From the NCBI GenBank assembly GCA_965227445.1, contig OZ245751.1:5766001-5830000 (forward strand): 64,000 nt of DNA, read 5' to 3'. The translations under genes were made by a program, and so were the position numbers. The notes under the pieces were generated by a model, which was not told the origin of the DNA, did no database searches, and saw nothing but the letters and a program-made list of their open reading frames with translations. This document shows positions 25,800 to 34,729 of the stretch, one piece after another. The first letter of the stretch is position 1; every line of letters starts with the position of its first letter. This DNA is from DT-110 sp030148525 (lineage in GTDB: Bacteria > Bacteroidota > Bacteroidia > Chitinophagales > Saprospiraceae).

Positions 25800-26412
25800 G
25801 CAGATACTGATTTAAGATACGAAAGCGATCATTCAAAGCTTTGCTATTGATGTACCCCAGGTAATGTTGCAACCGCTCTTCATTGAGCGTTTCGGAGATT
25901 TGCCAGGCATTCCAGCGTAAGGCTTCGTAATCATCCTCACTGTTTAACTCCGGATGTAAATACAGGTAATCGATCAACACTTTTTCCGGTTGGGCTATCT
26001 TATACCAGGTATGCCGATTTTTCTTCAGGTGATAACCAAAGCATAAAGCTGGTTTAATCGTTTGAAATCGAAATTGCCCAACGGGCGTGGAGAATAGTTG
26101 AGAACGTCGGGTGGACACCGAGGTAGTCATAAAGGTTCCTTCAGGTATAAAACCATAATGGCTTAAGGCCGACTCCAGAGATACGTACGAAGGTCCATAT
26201 ATTTTATTCGCCACGTAAGCCATGTCGGCTTGTTGCAGATCATTATCCGAAAAAGTATACCAGCCGTTTCGGATTTTCAGCAGGTATCCTTTTTGTTGCC
26301 AATACGTGAGGTTCTTTGTATCAAAACCCGGAAAAGCCTTCTCAATGTCCATGATCGAAAAGGCGATAAAGTCCTTAAATGTCGATTTGAAATGAATAAA
26401 TTGAGTTTTCAT
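25783..26412 (-). CDS. abiEi: AbiEi-type antitoxin / transcriptional regulator
   Basis: Antitoxin half of the AbiE pair, which would repress its own operon and counteract the nucleotidyltransferase. The 209-residue protein has an N-terminal winged-helix segment (KAFPGFDTKNLTYWQQKGYLLKIRNGWYTF), typical of AbiEi. It is followed by YVANKIYGPSYVSLESALSHYGFIPEG, the conserved 'P.YLS..SAL..hG..p' signature, and KVLIDYLYLHP. The start codon is ATG at 26410-26412. A start at 26352 is also possible but would trim the first helix. It diverges from the ABC-transporter operon with only 43 bp between the starts, so the promoters must overlap. Confidence 0.82.
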   Translation of the reverse strand: MKTQFIHFKSTFKDFIAFSIMDIEKAFPGFDTKNLTYWQQKGYLLKIRNGWYTFSDNDLQQADMAYVANKIYGPSYVSLESALSHYGFIPEGTFMTTSVSTRRSQLFSTPVGQFRFQTIKPALCFGYHLKKNRHTWYKIAQPEKVLIDYLYLHPELNSEDDYEALRWNAWQISETLNEERLQHYLGYINSKALNDRFRILNQYLHAFIG

Positions 26413-26455
26413 TTCATTTTTTTACTAAAAATAGGAAAAAACAGAAACAAAATCA

Positions 26456-27685
26456 ATGCAGAGCTATAAACTAACGTTCTTTCTCCTTGTTTGTCTGTTC
26501 ACCCTTGCCGCCTGCGGTAATGATACTGATCCCACCGAGACGCAGGAAGATCCCCGTGATATGAGCTGGGATGCTGTTTTGGCGGAAGCCGAAGGAAAAA
26601 CCGTCGACCTGATGATGTGGATGGGCGATCCACAGATTAATGGCTACATCAACGACTTTGTGAAGCCGGCACTGAAGGATCAGTACCAAATCGACCTGAA
26701 TGTGATCAACGGGCAGGGTAACACCATTGTACAAACCCTGATGGCCGAAAAACAGGCGCGCCGATCGGAAAGTGAGATCGATCTGATGTGGATCAATGGG
26801 GAGACCTTCTACCAGTTGCGGCAGATCGAAGCACTTTGGGGGCCCTGGACCACCCATTTGCCGAATGCTCAATACATCGACTTTGACAACCCTTTCATTG
26901 GCAGAGATTTTCAGCAGCCGGTCGAGGGGTACGAATGTCCCTGGGGGAATGTACAAATGGCATTGATCTACGACTCGACACGTGTATCCAACCCACCACA
27001 GAACCGGGCAGAGCTACAAAACTACGTGGAAGAAAACCCCGGCACCTTCACCTTCGATAATCAGTTTACGGGATTAACCTTTCTAAAGACATTGTTGATT
27101 GATATCGCCGGTGGACCGGGGTCACTATCGGGGCCTTTCGACGAGGAAAAATACAATACTTACGCACCTCAACTATGGGATTACCTGCGGGCGATGAAAC
27201 CGAATATGTGGAAATCGGGCACCAACTATCCGGAAGGAGTTGCCCCCATGCACCAGATGTTTGCCAACGGAGAGTTGCATTTCACCATGAGCAATAACGA
27301 TGCCGAGGTAGACAATAAGATTCGCCAGGGGGTATTTCCGGAGACAGCCCGTGCCTACGTATGGGATATTGGGACGATTCAGAACAGTCACTATATGGGA
27401 ATTACAAAGCGCGCGGGCGATAAAGCCGCCGCCATGGTGGTGGTGAACTTTCTGATCTCGCCCGAAGCCCAGTACCAAAAAATGCAACCTAAAGTATGGG
27501 GCGACGGTACCATCCTGAGTACGGAAAAGCTACCCGCAGAGTGGCAAACGAAATTTGCGGACATTCCGGGTCGGACCTACGCGCCTGACCGGTCCGAGAT
27601 CCAGGACCGGGCTTTGATGGAACTGGCCCCGGAATACATGATTCGCCTGGCGGATGATTTCCGTTCGGAATTATTGAATTTGTAA
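26456..27685 (+). CDS. ynjB: YnjB-type ABC transporter substrate-binding lipoprotein
   Basis: A 409-residue solute-binding lipoprotein (signal LLVCLFTLAACGN) of the YnjB/thiamine-spermidine-like family. Early it has DLMMWMGDPQINGYINDFVKP, and later IDLMWINGETFYQLRQIEALWGP, both typical of YnjB. E. coli ynjBCD is itself uncharacterised, so the ligand is unknown. It is the first gene of a five-gene run (26456-31194) with very tight spacing: 3 bp to the permease gene. It diverges from the AbiE pair. Confidence 0.8.
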   Translation: MQSYKLTFFLLVCLFTLAACGNDTDPTETQEDPRDMSWDAVLAEAEGKTVDLMMWMGDPQINGYINDFVKPALKDQYQIDLNVINGQGNTIVQTLMAEKQARRSESEIDLMWINGETFYQLRQIEALWGPWTTHLPNAQYIDFDNPFIGRDFQQPVEGYECPWGNVQMALIYDSTRVSNPPQNRAELQNYVEENPGTFTFDNQFTGLTFLKTLLIDIAGGPGSLSGPFDEEKYNTYAPQLWDYLRAMKPNMWKSGTNYPEGVAPMHQMFANGELHFTMSNNDAEVDNKIRQGVFPETARAYVWDIGTIQNSHYMGITKRAGDKAAAMVVVNFLISPEAQYQKMQPKVWGDGTILSTEKLPAEWQTKFADIPGRTYAPDRSEIQDRALMELAPEYMIRLADDFRSELLNL

Positions 27686-27688
27686 AGC

Positions 27689-28546
27689 ATGGTATCACGC
27701 TTGCTAAAAAATTGGGGCGGACCGGCCTTTTTTCTGCTGATCAGTCTGGTTCCATTACTGTTAGGTGTTGGCTATGCATTGCTGTATAGCCTGGGCCTGG
27801 TGGGTGTTTTGAGCGAGGGATTTACCCTTTCGCACTGGGAGTCACTGCTGCGCAAATCCTCTTTTTGGCAAACGATGGGCTTTAGTTTTTACGTGGCTTT
27901 GGTGACCATTATGCTGGCCGGCGTGCTGGCGGCAAGTTTGGTGCTGCGTGATCCGAAGCGTTTTCGGCAGCCTACACCTTCCTTTTTGATGTATATGCCC
28001 CTGGCTATTCCGGCCATCGTCATGGCTTTCTTCATTTTTCAATTGCTCTCGAAGGGTGGATGGCTTTCCAGGTTGTCCTATAAATTGGGCCTGATCAATG
28101 ACCTGCTGGCCTTCCCCGATTGGATCAATGATAATTACGGCATTGGTATCATAGTGAGTCACCTGCTCATGGCCACGCCTTTTTTCGTACTCTTTTTTAC
28201 CAATATCTACGATAACGAACAGATCGCCTCCTACCGCCAACTGGCCTATACGATGGGGGCTTCACGGCGTCAGGCCAGGTGGCGTATCGAGTTGCCCATG
28301 TTGTTGCGTCCCGCTGCGCCTACCCTGTTTTTGTATTTCCTGTTCGTAATGGGAAGCTATGAGGTTCCGCTCCTGTTGGGTAGTCAATCGGTGCAAATGG
28401 TATCGGTTTTGACCATACAGAAGATGCAGCGCTTCAACCTCGAGAATATACCCCAGGCCTACGTCACGAGTGTGGTGTATACGATGCTGGTAGTGCTATT
28501 GATCGCTTTGATGGCCTGGCTTTCGCCAAAAAAACAGACCTCCTGA
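27689..28546 (+). CDS. ABC transporter permease (first half of a YnjC-like permease)
   Basis: A 285-residue inner-membrane permease with about six helices. The 'EAA' loop that contacts the ATPase is MGASRRQARWRIELPMLLRPA near residues 190-210. In E. coli, YnjC is one polypeptide of about 510 residues with two such halves; here the halves are separate genes. The TGA stop shares its last base with the ATG of the next gene (TGATG), so translation is coupled. Confidence 0.82.
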   Translation: MVSRLLKNWGGPAFFLLISLVPLLLGVGYALLYSLGLVGVLSEGFTLSHWESLLRKSSFWQTMGFSFYVALVTIMLAGVLAASLVLRDPKRFRQPTPSFLMYMPLAIPAIVMAFFIFQLLSKGGWLSRLSYKLGLINDLLAFPDWINDNYGIGIIVSHLLMATPFFVLFFTNIYDNEQIASYRQLAYTMGASRRQARWRIELPMLLRPAAPTLFLYFLFVMGSYEVPLLLGSQSVQMVSVLTIQKMQRFNLENIPQAYVTSVVYTMLVVLLIALMAWLSPKKQTS

Positions 28547-29322
28547 TGCGTCGGTTACAGCGAATCATCCTTCTCGTACTGGTTTTGTTTCCCTTCGTCT
28601 TTATGCTGGGCCTGTCGCTGGGGCGTGATTGGGGCTACCCTCGCCTGATTCCTGCCACCTGGACGCTGGAGCACTGGTCCTCCCTGATGTCGGGGGGCAA
28701 TGGGTTGGGGGCCAGTTTGATTTTGTCATTGGGTTTATCCTTTTCGGTATCCGTGTTAGCCACCGGACTCAGCTTTTGGGGAAGCCGGTTGGTGGCGTAT
28801 CACCCCCGGCGGAACCTATTTTTGCGGGCGGCCTATTTTCCCTATGTTTTTGCACCGGTTATACTGGGAGCTTGTCTGCAGTACTTTTTCATAGTGAGTG
28901 GCCTGTACGGGAAATTGGGCGGTGTGCTTACTGCACAGTTGTTTATTACCATCCCCTACGGACTATTGTACTTCAGCAGCTTTTGGAATACCCGCCGCAA
29001 GGCTATGGAGGAACTGGTGTACACTCTGGGTGGTAATACCTGGCAAGCCTACCGGAAAGTGTTGTTGCCCACCGCGCGTCCGGCCATACTTACCTGCTTT
29101 TTTCAGTTGTTCCTGATCTCCTGGTTTGAGTACGGATTGACGCAGCTCATTGGGGTTGGTAAGGTCGATACGCTAACGCTGCAGGTCTTTCAGTACGTCA
29201 CGGAATCGAATATTTTTCTGGCGGCCCTGGCCAGTGTGTTACTGATTTTGCCACCTGTGATCTTGTTATGGCTTAATAAACGCTATCTTTTCCGATTAAA
29301 CACCGAATACACCACACCATGA
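28546..29322 (+). CDS. ABC transporter permease (second half of a YnjC-like permease)
   Basis: A 258-residue inner-membrane permease with about six helices and an EAA-type loop LGGNTWQAYRKVLLPTARPA near 160-180. It pairs with the preceding permease to form the transport channel. Its stop overlaps the ATG of the lactonase gene by four bases (ATGA). Confidence 0.82.
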   Translation: MRRLQRIILLVLVLFPFVFMLGLSLGRDWGYPRLIPATWTLEHWSSLMSGGNGLGASLILSLGLSFSVSVLATGLSFWGSRLVAYHPRRNLFLRAAYFPYVFAPVILGACLQYFFIVSGLYGKLGGVLTAQLFITIPYGLLYFSSFWNTRRKAMEELVYTLGGNTWQAYRKVLLPTARPAILTCFFQLFLISWFEYGLTQLIGVGKVDTLTLQVFQYVTESNIFLAALASVLLILPPVILLWLNKRYLFRLNTEYTTP

Positions 29323-30488
29323 TCCGAACCCTGTTTCGCACCCTCATTCTTTTGGCTTTTCTGACCGCTTGTTCATCAACGGAGGAAGTGATCGTACCGG
29401 CAAACGCACCAACCATGGTTGCCATTGGCACCTACACCCGCACCGAGGGTCACGTCGATGGCAAAGCGGAAGGCATTTACCTGGCTCGTACCGATAGCAG
29501 TGGTTTCCTGACAATGGTAGATACCATCACCGGGATCGTAAATCCTTCCTATCTGGCCTTTTCGCCCGACGGGAAAACGTTGTTTGCCGTGAGTGAGCTC
29601 AGTCCCGGTTTTGATACGACCGGGTACGTGTATAGCTACGCTATTGCGGAGGAAGGCCCTGCCGTACTGCGCAGTCGCCAGCCTACGTATTCCCATGCGC
29701 CTTGTCATGTGCGAGTCCACCCATCAGGTGAATGGATATTGGTCAGTAATTACGTGGGCGGGGTTGTAGCCGTATATCCAGTTGATGAGGATGGCCTGAT
29801 TGAGGCCTCCACCCAGGTGCTCACTCACGAGGGAACCGGCATCCACTCCCGCCAGGAGAGTTCACATCCGCATGCGACCACATTTGCCAAAAATGGTAGC
29901 CAGGTGTTGGTAACTGATTTGGGGGCCAATGTCATCTGGTGGTACGATTTTGATAAGACGGTAGGGCGGCTCACACAAACCGGTCAATACCGGGTGGAAT
30001 TACCTCCGGCTTCCGGGCCCCGGCATATGGTAGTTCACCCCAATGGCGAATACTGGTATGTGCTCAACGAACTAAGTAATACCCTGGCTACTTTTCAGCG
30101 AAAAGGGGATGAGGTTACACTGGTTGATACGGTGGCGACCCTTCCTGCCGGTGTGCGGGTGGCAAATAATACAGCTGATATCCGGCTACACCGCAACGGG
30201 CATTTGTACACCTCGAACCGCGGGCACAATTCTGTAGCCCATTTCCGGTTGGATGAGAACCAGCATCCGGTATTTGCGGGGACTTACCCCTCGGGAGGGG
30301 ATGCACCGCGCCACATACGTCTTGATCCGGACCAAGAACACCTGCTAATTGCTAATCAGAATACTGATTTGCTTGTTAGATATAAAATTGATGCCCAAAC
30401 GGGAGCACTTACGGCAAAAGATTCCATGCGGGTAGCCACCCCCGTTTGCATTGCTTTTCAACCCCAGCCCCATGTATCTGAGGATTAA
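29319..30488 (+). CDS. Secreted lactonase-type beta-propeller lipoprotein
   Basis: A 389-residue protein of the 6-phosphogluconolactonase/YbhE-type seven-bladed beta-propeller family. It has a lipoprotein signal (LILLAFLTACSS), so it is probably in the periplasm or on the surface, not cytosolic. Family motifs include IGTYTR near 36, GIVNPSYLAFSPDGKTLFAVSE, HPHATTFAKNG, and GPRHMVVHPNGEYWYVLNE, with blade repeats up to GDAPRHIRLDPD. It lies inside the ABC operon, with coupled starts on both sides. This suggests that it processes a lactone or sugar acid that the transporter then imports; this is inference. Confidence 0.82.
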   Translation: MIRTLFRTLILLAFLTACSSTEEVIVPANAPTMVAIGTYTRTEGHVDGKAEGIYLARTDSSGFLTMVDTITGIVNPSYLAFSPDGKTLFAVSELSPGFDTTGYVYSYAIAEEGPAVLRSRQPTYSHAPCHVRVHPSGEWILVSNYVGGVVAVYPVDEDGLIEASTQVLTHEGTGIHSRQESSHPHATTFAKNGSQVLVTDLGANVIWWYDFDKTVGRLTQTGQYRVELPPASGPRHMVVHPNGEYWYVLNELSNTLATFQRKGDEVTLVDTVATLPAGVRVANNTADIRLHRNGHLYTSNRGHNSVAHFRLDENQHPVFAGTYPSGGDAPRHIRLDPDQEHLLIANQNTDLLVRYKIDAQTGALTAKDSMRVATPVCIAFQPQPHVSED

Positions 30489-31194
30489 ACAGCTCGAAAA
30501 AACCTTTGGAGGTCAGCGAGTACTGCACCCCACCAATTTTGCAGTTACGCAGGGACAAGTACTGAGTGTGCTGGGGCGGTCAGGGAGTGGTAAAACGACC
30601 TTGTTGAAGATCATTGCGGGACTGGAGGAGCCCGACAGAGGGGAGGTGTTTCTAGACAACAGTCCTATCACTACCTGGAGTCCCCAAAAGCGGGGGATCG
30701 TCTATTTATACCAGGAGCCTTTGCTGTTTCCACACCTGACGGTACGTGAGAACATTGGGTTTGGACTGTCGTTACGTAGAGTGAGTACCCCGGACATCAG
30801 CAGGCGGGTAGATGAGATGATACAACACCTGGAGCTGGAAGGCCAGGCTGAAAAGATGCCCGATCAGTTATCGGGTGGTCAGCGACAACGGGTTGCTTTC
30901 GGGCGGGCGTTGATCATCAACCCCAAGGTGCTCCTGCTCGACGAACCCTTTGCGGCTCTGGACAGCCAGACGCGTGGGCAGATGCAACAGTTGTTTAAAA
31001 AGATGGCGGCCCGCCACGGAATCACAGCTCTTTTCGTTACGCACGACCTGAAGGAAGCCCTCATTATGGGCGACCAGCTGGCCGTCATTCGAAAGGGGCA
31101 TTGGCGACTGTACGAAGACCGCGAATCCTTCATGCGCGATCCGGAGACGGGGGTTCAGGACGAACTGGCGTTCTGGGAGCAGTGGCGGTCTTAA
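30472..31194 (+). CDS. ynjD: ABC transporter ATP-binding protein, YnjD-like
   Basis: A 240-residue ATPase that powers the YnjC-like permease pair. Walker A is GRSGSGKTT (about 36-44), the Q-loop is YLYQEP, the signature is LSGGQRQRVAFGRAL, and Walker B is VLLLDEPFAALD, followed by an H-loop in LFVTHD. A TTG at 30451 also opens the frame, but the ATG at 30472 gives the usual N-terminus MYLRIKQLEK. It overlaps the lactonase gene by 17 nt. Confidence 0.88.
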   Translation: MYLRIKQLEKTFGGQRVLHPTNFAVTQGQVLSVLGRSGSGKTTLLKIIAGLEEPDRGEVFLDNSPITTWSPQKRGIVYLYQEPLLFPHLTVRENIGFGLSLRRVSTPDISRRVDEMIQHLELEGQAEKMPDQLSGGQRQRVAFGRALIINPKVLLLDEPFAALDSQTRGQMQQLFKKMAARHGITALFVTHDLKEALIMGDQLAVIRKGHWRLYEDRESFMRDPETGVQDELAFWEQWRS

Positions 31195-31270
31195 TGTTTT
31201 TGCGAAAGCAGCCCCATTAAAAACATCCATACGAGAGAGAAACCCGTATGTACAAAAAAGCAGTAAGATC

Positions 31271-32221
31271 ATGAAAAAGGATTTCAACCATATAGAATCA
31301 GTATACTGGGTATTCACGCAGCTTTGCAATGATCAGTGTGACCACTGCTATAACGACTCGGGGCCCTACGGTACCCGTATCAGCGAGGAGGAGTGCTTAC
31401 AGATCATCGACCATTTGCCCGAGCGCATTGACCGTCTGATCCTTTCCGGCGGTGAGCCCCTGGCCGACCGTAAGAAGCTCTTTCTGATCATGGAGAAACT
31501 GCGGGAGCGTTATGATGAGCGCACCCAGTTTATGCTCCAGACCAATGGGGACCTGCTCACCCCCGAGATGCTGGACAAACTGATCGAGGCCGGTATCACC
31601 CGCTTCGACATTGCCAGTATTGACCGTTTCCACAAACACGCCGGTGCCCGCCTGATGGAACTGGCCGAACTCTTCGATTCACGCGGAGTGAATGGCGATG
31701 ACAAAGATCCGCTTATCGATAAGGGTTCCTATCTGCACGGGCATCCGTTGAGTTGGGGAGCCTGGGGCGCCAGTGAAGAGATGTGGCTGGGCGGTAACTG
31801 GGCACGCGGACGCGCCATGGAGAAAGACATCTGGAAGCGTGACCCTGACCACAACTTCTGCGCTATTCTCTCGGGAGCCAGGAACTTCCTGGGAGGCTAC
31901 GAAGATATTCCCCAAGAGATCAGCATACAGCTCTGGAAGATAAACCCCTGCTGTCCCGGCACCAAATTCCCCATGGGTGATGCCCGTACGGAGGATGTAA
32001 CCGAGGTACTGCAACGCGTGTCAAAAATGGAGGTATTTCAAAAGCTAAACGAAGGCGATCCATGGCGCATGGGTGAGCACCTGGGGGTTACTGAGGCCGA
32101 GGCAAAGGCTAAAACCAAGGAGTTAGAGAATATTTGTTTGTATTGCGATGCCTTCTTTAATGAGCATATGCAGGATTTTAATTCCAGTTCCTTTAAGGAG
32201 CTACCGGTGGTGAATAAGTGA
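31271..32221 (+). CDS. Radical SAM protein with extra cysteine pairs
   Basis: A 316-residue radical SAM enzyme of unknown substrate. The SAM cluster motif is CNDQCDHC (C19, C23, C26), and the GGEP-type motif is LILSGGEPLADRKKL. Two further pairs, C227-C228 (NPCCPGTK) and C289-x2-C292 (NICLYCDAF), could bind an auxiliary cluster as in SPASM/twitch proteins, though the spacing is not the standard one. It follows the ABC operon by 76 bp, with a possible hairpin (ATGTTTTT/AAAAACAT) between them. No small precursor peptide gene is evident next to it. Confidence 0.8.
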   Translation: MKKDFNHIESVYWVFTQLCNDQCDHCYNDSGPYGTRISEEECLQIIDHLPERIDRLILSGGEPLADRKKLFLIMEKLRERYDERTQFMLQTNGDLLTPEMLDKLIEAGITRFDIASIDRFHKHAGARLMELAELFDSRGVNGDDKDPLIDKGSYLHGHPLSWGAWGASEEMWLGGNWARGRAMEKDIWKRDPDHNFCAILSGARNFLGGYEDIPQEISIQLWKINPCCPGTKFPMGDARTEDVTEVLQRVSKMEVFQKLNEGDPWRMGEHLGVTEAEAKAKTKELENICLYCDAFFNEHMQDFNSSSFKELPVVNK

Positions 32222-32528
32222 TTGGTGCCTCCGGCGGCCACCTGGCAAAGGCGTTTACGGCTGTGATCTCGCAAGGCCGCGAAGATGCGGAGGCGGTTTC
32301 CCAAAAAAGACACCCCCTTCTCTTAGCGCAGCGATGAAGAGAAGGAGGATGGGGGGATGAGTTTTAAAAAAGGAACCCGCCGGAGGCAAATCAGAGACTT
32401 TAGCGATTGAAGAGACCTGAGAGAATAAATGTTATACCCCTTGGGTCGGCCAGAAAAGTACCTGCCAGAAATACAATCCAAAAATAAACGGCGATTTCTG
32501 GCCTTTGGAGTCAAAGAGAAAAAATCAC
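32222..32528. other. Intergenic stretch without a gene
   Basis: No supported gene. It holds a short hairpin CCTTCTCTT/AAGAGAAGG (near 32314-32345) after the radical SAM gene and otherwise unremarkable sequence. Confidence 0.4.
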
Positions 32529-32566
32529 CAAAAAATAGGCAGATGACACATGTCCACCTGCCTATG
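32529..32566 (-). terminator. Rho-independent terminator of the transglycosylase gene
   Basis: On the minus strand, ATAGGCAG pairs with CTGCCTAT around a 15-nt loop and is followed by a T-tract. The left arm overlaps the stop codon of the gene (32562-32564). Confidence 0.75.
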
Positions 32567-33644
32567 GTCCAAAACCAACATATAAAACTAAAAAGGAACG
32601 TCTGATCAAAGTCATCCAGGTAGGTATGGTCTCCTCGCTAGTGTTGGAGGGACCGTACGGGGTAGTTGTCACCGGAAGCTCTCGCCAGGCCGTGGGCACA
32701 ATAACGGAGTCCACCGTGCTGATTGCGGCCGATTCAATTCCTTTTATCGCAGGCAAATCGCGAACATCTGGGTGTCGCTGGCCCTGGTCCGTGGCCTGAA
32801 CGGTTGGGAATTTGAAGGGAATTCGCACCAAACCGGCCCATTGAGCATTATCGGCGGCCACTTGTCGGATCATTTTCCGGGGCAGTGGGAGTATCGATAC
32901 TGCTTTAGTATGTGTACGCACTTTTTCGTTGTGCGTTTCCACTTTTTGAGTTGAGCTAAGGAACGGTTGAATCTGGTGAGCAGCGTAGTGATTAGCTACG
33001 TAAGTGGCAGCAATAAATTTGGCGATATAGTGCTGAGTTTGAGTCGGGAGCGCACTTTTTAATTCGGAATACTCCGAAGTGCCCATCCGGCGGATAGCTT
33101 TTTTGACGCGGCCGGGGCCACAGTTGTAGGCCGCCAGGGCCAGACGCCAATCACAGAACTGGCGGTGCAGGTCGGCCAGCATTTTGGCAGCAGCTTGACT
33201 GGATCGGTGAATATCGGTGCGCTCGTCGAGCGTGTCAGAAACGATAAGGCCGTAGTAGCGAGCCGTGGCGGGCATGAATTGCCACCAGCCACGGGCACCG
33301 GCCGGGCTCACGGCATCGCCCTGGATACCTGATTCGACCATGGGCAGGTACTTGAGTCCTTCGGGGAGTCCGTTTGCTTGTAGGTAATTAGAAAAGGTGG
33401 GAAAGTAGTCGAGACCGCGTCCGAGTAGTTTAGCCGTTTCGTTACGGCCACGGGTGGTATAGTCCAGAATGTATCGTTCGATCAGAGGATCCTGGTCGAC
33501 AACGCTCGGAAGCTCGGCTACGCGCACGAGGTTACCTACATCGGTGCCAAGCGACAGTTCCCCGGAAAAAGCATAGCTAAGTGTATTCCCTGATAACAGA
33601 AAAAGCAGGCAGACTACAAACTTCAGGTGTTGCTTTGGTGACAT
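32562..33644 (-). CDS. Lytic transglycosylase, MltD-like
   Basis: A 360-residue periplasmic or outer-membrane peptidoglycan lyase. A signal peptide ends near residue 25. The SLT domain (about 85-230) has the catalytic Glu104 in LPMVESGIQGDAVS, followed by AGARGWWQFMPATARYYGL and LALAAYNCGPGRVKKA. The C-terminal 130 residues lack recognisable LysM repeats, unlike E. coli MltD. It has its own terminator. The start is the ATG at 33642-33644. Confidence 0.88.
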   Translation of the reverse strand: MSPKQHLKFVVCLLFLLSGNTLSYAFSGELSLGTDVGNLVRVAELPSVVDQDPLIERYILDYTTRGRNETAKLLGRGLDYFPTFSNYLQANGLPEGLKYLPMVESGIQGDAVSPAGARGWWQFMPATARYYGLIVSDTLDERTDIHRSSQAAAKMLADLHRQFCDWRLALAAYNCGPGRVKKAIRRMGTSEYSELKSALPTQTQHYIAKFIAATYVANHYAAHQIQPFLSSTQKVETHNEKVRTHTKAVSILPLPRKMIRQVAADNAQWAGLVRIPFKFPTVQATDQGQRHPDVRDLPAIKGIESAAISTVDSVIVPTAWRELPVTTTPYGPSNTSEETIPTWMTLIRRSFLVLYVGFGP

Positions 33645-34057
33645 TATTCTTGGGTTTTATGGTGCCGGTTATAAAGCTTGACACCATTCGGTTTTGGGCG
33701 TTCCTGTTTTCTTCGTGTTGATTTGGGGTGTTTTCTTTTGGCGAAGTACTGTGGGGCATAGCACCGGGGAGCGTGAATAAAAGCACGCTTTTGTCGCCAA
33801 TTGCAATAGGGGGATCGTGAAACAACCGGACGCAAAAAGGGGGGGATCGGATTCCGTAGAATCAGATGGTAGGTACGTCCTTTTAGGTATGTGTTAGCCT
33901 GTGTTCCTAATAAATGTACTGATTTTTCCTATATAAAGTTGCAGTTTTAGCCGGAAAATCTTCCAACAAGGTGCGTGCGTGCGGTATGGAAATCAAGGTG
34001 AGTGGTTGGTTTGGAGGAGGGAAGTGTATTGGGTGAGGTGGCGAAATGCCTAAACTC
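33645..34057. other. Intergenic stretch without a gene
   Basis: No supported gene. It lies upstream of the transglycosylase gene (leftward) and downstream of the cytochrome-b-like gene, and leads into the AT-rich inverted repeat at 34058-34168. Confidence 0.4.
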
Positions 34058-34168
34058 AAATAAATTTATATTATTTTTATTTGAAAAGATAGCAATTGTA
34101 AGTTGCTGGTTAAATAGCTAATAAGGACATTTACAATATAGTGTAAAATAAATAATATAAATTTATTT
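34058..34168. repeat. Very AT-rich inverted repeat
   Basis: Perfect 19-bp arms (34058-34076 and 34150-34168, AAATAAATTTATATTATTT and complement) enclose about 73 bp, with a nested ATTGTAA/TTACAAT pair. GC content is far below that of the surroundings. No ATG-led frame of note. Confidence 0.75.
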
Positions 34169-34218
34169 ACATTGTTAGTGATATTACACCAGTTGTGTTT
34201 CTCGCAAATATTTTCATT

Positions 34219-34250
34219 AAAAAAACCGGCCCGCATGGGCCGGTTTTTTT
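34219..34250. terminator. Bidirectional Rho-independent terminator
   Basis: Seven A, CCGGCCC, loop GCAT, GGGCCGG, seven T. It lies eight bases after the stop codon of the leftward gene 34258-34698. Confidence 0.9.
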
Positions 34251-34257
34251 AATCAGT

Positions 34258-34698
34258 TTAATACCATCCGGCTCCCAAATTCCGGAAAGGCCAGGGAATA
34301 CTGACCAGGATCAGCAACAGACCGATGAGGTAAAACCAAAAAGTCTTTTTGAACTTAGCGATATCCGTAGTGGCGCGTTTGGCACGACTGTATCCCATAG
34401 TGATCAGGACAATAGCGATCAACATGAGGGTAATGTGCTCGACCGTATAAAACCGAAGCATGGTATTTCCCATCACGTCGCCCGAAAAACGAACCTTGGG
34501 ACTGATGAAATATAATACCAGACCCAGGATCAATTGAATGTGGGTAAAGATCAACGCGAACAGGCTAAACCGTTTATCATTTGCCGTATAGGGTTTATTA
34601 CCCTGCCACTTGGATAAGCTGGAGAAAATGGCCAGTACTAAAAAAAGTAATACCAACCAGCGAAGGCCGGAGTGAGCAGAAACAAGTATTGGATACAT
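34258..34698 (-). CDS. Cytochrome-b-like four-helix membrane protein
   Basis: A 146-residue protein with four predicted membrane helices. Histidines lie in HSGLRW (helix 1), THIQLILGLVLYF (helix 2) and VEHITLM (helix 3), positions that could ligate haem. Similar short proteins in Bacteroidota are often called 'cytochrome B'; haem binding is not proven from sequence. The open frame runs to 34782 and overlaps mnmG, but the ATG at 34696-34698 gives the family start MYPILVSAHSGLRW and removes the overlap. It ends in a strong terminator. Confidence 0.72.
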   Translation of the reverse strand: MYPILVSAHSGLRWLVLLFLVLAIFSSLSKWQGNKPYTANDKRFSLFALIFTHIQLILGLVLYFISPKVRFSGDVMGNTMLRFYTVEHITLMLIAIVLITMGYSRAKRATTDIAKFKKTFWFYLIGLLLILVSIPWPFRNLGAGWY

Positions 34699-34729
34699 AG
34701 ATTGTCTTTTTGTATGTGTGGTAGATTTA

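Noticed and set aside
33645..34257. Replication origin next to mnmG
   Set aside because: The AT-rich inverted repeat is suggestive, but I found no TTATNCACA-type DnaA boxes and no dnaA, dnaN or parAB genes. Kept only as a low-interest structural finding.
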